Assembly (NCBI GenBank): GCA_002862165.1 | Contig: PKCL01000444.1 | Coordinates: 1-8,581 of the forward strand | Direction of reading: 5' to 3' | Length of the DNA: 8,581 nucleotides | DNA from: Planctomycetaceae bacterium | GTDB taxonomy: Bacteria; Planctomycetota; Planctomycetia; Pirellulales; UBA1268 | Shown here: piece after piece, positions 7,301 to 8,581 of the stretch | How positions within the stretch are numbered: the first letter of the stretch is position 1 | How the letters are laid out: the number at the start of each line of letters is the position of its first letter | Translations under genes and position numbers: made by a program | The notes under the pieces: generated by a model | What the model was told of the DNA's origin: nothing | The model's database searches: none | Seen by the model: only the letters and a program-made list of their open reading frames with translations

Positions 7301-8581
7301 TTTAAAAAAAGTGCTCGCGAATTCTGCGTAGCCCTCTTTTGTGAGATGACAACCATTACTCGTGAGATCACCAGTGCCACTCAGCACAGAACGCATTGGT
7401 GTATCAACATCAACAAACCCAACATGCTGCTCCGCTGCAACTTCCTTCATAGCTGAGGTATAGCGTGTGATATTTTTATTATTCTGATCAGCAGCAGCTA
7501 CGCCGCGTACATTTTCATTTGGTATGGGAGACACAAGCACAATTCTTGGAGCAGTCTTCCCGTTGAATGCTTTCGTCTTCACCCGTTCAAGAAATATTTT
7601 AAGGCGTTTTTTAAATTCAGGAACACCAGCTTCACCTGCAAAGGATTCATTAAACCCAAATGCTGCCAGAATAACGTCGGCTTTTTCATAGAAAAGATGC
7701 TGTTCTAGATCAGCAAAGTTTTCTGGACGTGGCATGAGGCCAACTTCGTCTGCCGACCACGCAAGAGTTCGAATGACAAGTTCATGGTCTGGGAATCCCG
7801 CATGAATTGTTGCTGGCACAGAACCAAACAACTGTGCCCGCTCAAAAAGCGTGTTCCCAATAAGGCAAATATGATCGCCTCTTTTCAGCGTGAGTGGCAG
7901 CGTAGTCGCTGTCGCATCACACGTTGGTGGTCGAGCCGCTGAGTCAAGAAACAGTGCATACTGAGAAAAATCTTGTTGTTGTATTTCTGGCTTCGGCGTC
8001 TTCTGCTTTGCTCGAGGTGCGGCGGTGAGAATGAAAGAAGACTTCTTGTGATCAATCGCCGGTCGAACTGAAACTGTTTTCTTTGATTTCTTGACCGATG
8101 GGGTATTTTTTATGGTCTTTTTCTTTTTTTTACGCCACGACTGATTCTTCCACCAGTCAGGGGCCTCTACTTCAACTTCGTGGGTGTACTCTCGAAGCCG
8201 CTGCATCATGCCGGTAAGACGTTCAGGCTCATCAGCTACCCGGTTTATCGCCTCAGCAACATCACTGTCGAGATTGTAAAGTTCTGGTTCCTCAAATGAT
8301 TCATCAACAACAATCTTCCACGGTCCTTCACGGTAGGCAACAGAACCACCCCATCGCCAATAGAGTGGGTTTGGTCGTTCGATAGGGTGTCCCTCGATTG
8401 CTGGTAACAAATTGACCCCATCAAGAGTTTTTTCCGGCAGGTCAACACCAGCAGCTGCGAGCGCCGTAGGAAAAAAATCGCTTCCAATAATCGGCAGGTC
8501 ACTTTCACTTCCTGGTTCGATATGATTGGGCCAACGAACGATCCCAGGCACGCGGTGACCGCCTTCATACATCGATCGCTT
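4346..8581 (-). CDS. Sulfatase / SGNH / PVC-type dehydrogenase / HEAT / azurin-like / cytochrome c fusion protein, 5' end outside the window
   Basis: One reading frame runs from beyond the right edge to TGA at 4346. Residues below count from the first visible Met (8572); Lys-Arg-Ser precede it. Residues 1-141 are the C-terminal part of a type I sulfatase (KRSMYEGGHRVPGI, SDFFPTALAAAG, LDGVNLLPAIEG, GPWKIV, ELYNLDSD); the formylglycine active site must lie off the edge. Residues 142-225 are a Lys/Pro-rich linker. Residues 226-430 are an SGNH-like domain with GNTL (239-242) where GDSL is usual, FNES and NGCHL. Residues 535-870 form a propeller of the PVC membrane-bound dehydrogenase type, with DTDGDGKAD (595-603) and DTDGDDRAD (638-646) calcium-like loops. 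Residues 885-1070 contain HEAT-like repeats. Residues 1090-1218 are azurin-like, with putative copper ligands His1129, Cys1202, His1207 and Met1211 (CTFPGHWIVM). Residues 1255-1390 are a cytochrome c domain: CTQCH at 1268-1272 and possible axial Met1368. Heme attachment requires export, so it is probably periplasmic. Each part is a known family; the combination with sulfatase is the oddity. Substrate unknown. Confidence 0.93.
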   Translation of the reverse strand, partial: KRSMYEGGHRVPGIVRWPNHIEPGSESDLPIIGSDFFPTALAAAGVDLPEKTLDGVNLLPAIEGHPIERPNPLYWRWGGSVAYREGPWKIVVDESFEEPELYNLDSDVAEAINRVADEPERLTGMMQRLREYTHEVEVEAPDWWKNQSWRKKKKKTIKNTPSVKKSKKTVSVRPAIDHKKSSFILTAAPRAKQKTPKPEIQQQDFSQYALFLDSAARPPTCDATATTLPLTLKRGDHICLIGNTLFERAQLFGSVPATIHAGFPDHELVIRTLAWSADEVGLMPRPENFADLEQHLFYEKADVILAAFGFNESFAGEAGVPEFKKRLKIFLERVKTKAFNGKTAPRIVLVSPIPNENVRGVAAADQNNKNITRYTSAMKEVAAEQHVGFVDVDTPMRSVLSGTGDLTSNGCHLTKEGYAEFASTFFKSCFGSVAPNVSEPLRLAVVDLERQFFRRYRPLNTFYYTGGRNERYGYLDFLPAMRNFEIMCANRDRRIWDISHGRPFSSEVDDSNVPQLPAADESRGANNWLPASEERKAFKVDPRFEVNLFAGEEEFPEIANPIQVRWDTRGRLWVCTSQAYPHVYPGFEPHDRLVILEDTDGDGKADTSKIFADDLHVPLSFEFGDGGVYVSEQPNLTFLKDTDGDDRADVHEVVLSGFGTEDSHHALHDFIWTPDGALLFRESIFHHSQIETPHGPVRQQNSGWFRYEPKIHRLTAVGTYPSTNPWGVTFDPWGNHVASHPIFAEAFHSLDPPYPEQHVRPQGLQAYSGTCGQAFVDSPGFPAELQGGYIKARYKPTNRIEIHRWIENDFGFNEQYVSDLIFSTNLSFIPVDLHFGPRGDLFIVDWYNPVKGHAQYSLRDSRRDRESGRIWRVTAKNGKVSELPRLSEASVDKVAELLGHREFRVRYLATRELASRDRTQATQAVNTWIDTLGDEDPRRARSLAEGMACLSTLDAVRPEILVELASNDDHHARAAAIRQLRYWHEALPDRHEILFSAATDPSGLVRMEAAIAASWIGTQEALDAVLSIFRQPIGGHLAYAAVCALESSPLQRHWRNDQDSIAPALLNRARRSLEIKEPKAKGKDREFDRSPETVEVRISCEPERMLFTNKQFTVRPGQPVKLVFLNPDATDHNLVLVKPGAMEEVGVAANAMARDPKNATSDFIPEDKQDLILEATPMIGPTRESLVHVLRFQAPQEPGVYPYVCTFPGHWIVMNGKMVVARDQTEAERLLDACRPTFVQVWKVEDFPTVATSRDEATLSRGMHAFAKAQCTQCHVMAGHGVNLGPNLVTSVKKLRGKDLLVQILDPSSKIDDDYRTVQFLLSDGRVMSGVVASETSETYTIRPNLLTPEKIKRIKKTDVEERFPSQVSPMPAGLVNVLTRQEILDLVSFLEAGDNLPAGLSGHHELPSVQ
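8118..8131 (-). repeat. A-rich homopolymer (A8-G-A5) at the sulfatase/linker junction
   Basis: The coding strand has eight consecutive A (plus-strand T8 at 8124-8131), one G, then five A, with a further A6 at 8106-8111. It encodes the RKKKKK start of the linker directly after the end of the sulfatase domain (PDWWKNQSW). If one A were missing, the frame would read RKKRKRP and hit TAA at 8110-8112. One extra A would stop after about 25 codons. It is therefore either a plausible slippage site or a place where a sequencing error would matter. Confidence 0.8.

Noticed and set aside
4346..8581. Numerous open frames of 60-110 codons opposite or inside the large fusion gene and actP
   Set aside because: They are shadows of long, family-supported genes, with unusual residue composition and no ribosome binding sites.
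1..8581. tRNA, rRNA, CRISPR arrays, insertion sequences or phage genes
   Set aside because: No cloverleaf, ribosomal RNA sequence, regularly spaced repeats, transposase or integrase signatures were seen on either strand.

Overview
The window most likely comes from a planctomycete or a close PVC-group relative of moderate GC. The strongest evidence is the large minus-strand gene. It carries the multi-domain architecture known almost only from Pirellula/Verrucomicrobium-type proteins: an SGNH-like domain, an NHL/sorbosone-dehydrogenase-like propeller, HEAT repeats, an azurin-like cupredoxin and a C-terminal heme-binding CxxCH domain. Here this follows directly on the C-terminal part of a sulfatase. 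I recognised families by eye; no database search was possible.

Layout. Positions 1-158 are non-coding as far as I can tell (at most the last codons of an upstream gene) and act as the leader of floA. 159-1106 (+) is a flotillin-like FloA membrane scaffold protein. 1107-1325 is a 219-base spacer whose second half holds four consecutive near-perfect small hairpins, directly in front of a small uncharacterised gene at 1326-1574 (+). A convergent intergenic stretch (1575-1720) with a hairpin terminator separates these from the minus-strand genes. Read in the direction of transcription, those are: the sulfatase/SGNH/dehydrogenase/cytochrome fusion (8581 to 4346, 5' end outside the window), a DUF485 small membrane protein (4258-4004), an ActP-type acetate/sodium symporter (3978-2227), and a GNAT acetyltransferase of the phosphinothricin acetyltransferase type (2230-1721). 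The symporter and GNAT genes overlap by 4 bases. The DUF485 and symporter genes are 25 bases apart. The fusion gene is 87 bases upstream and could be co-transcribed.

How they may work together. DUF485 plus ActP is the well-known acetate uptake pair. The fusion gene probably encodes an exported protein that desulfates and/or oxidises a polysaccharide-derived substrate and passes electrons through its copper and heme domains. Pairing it with acetate uptake would suit growth on sulfated, acetylated glycans, but that link is inference from neighbourhood. The most interesting points are the unusual sulfatase-to-cytochrome fusion, an A8 homopolymer exactly at the fusion junction where loss of one A would end the protein within a few codons as a stand-alone sulfatase, and the tandem hairpin leader of the small gene.
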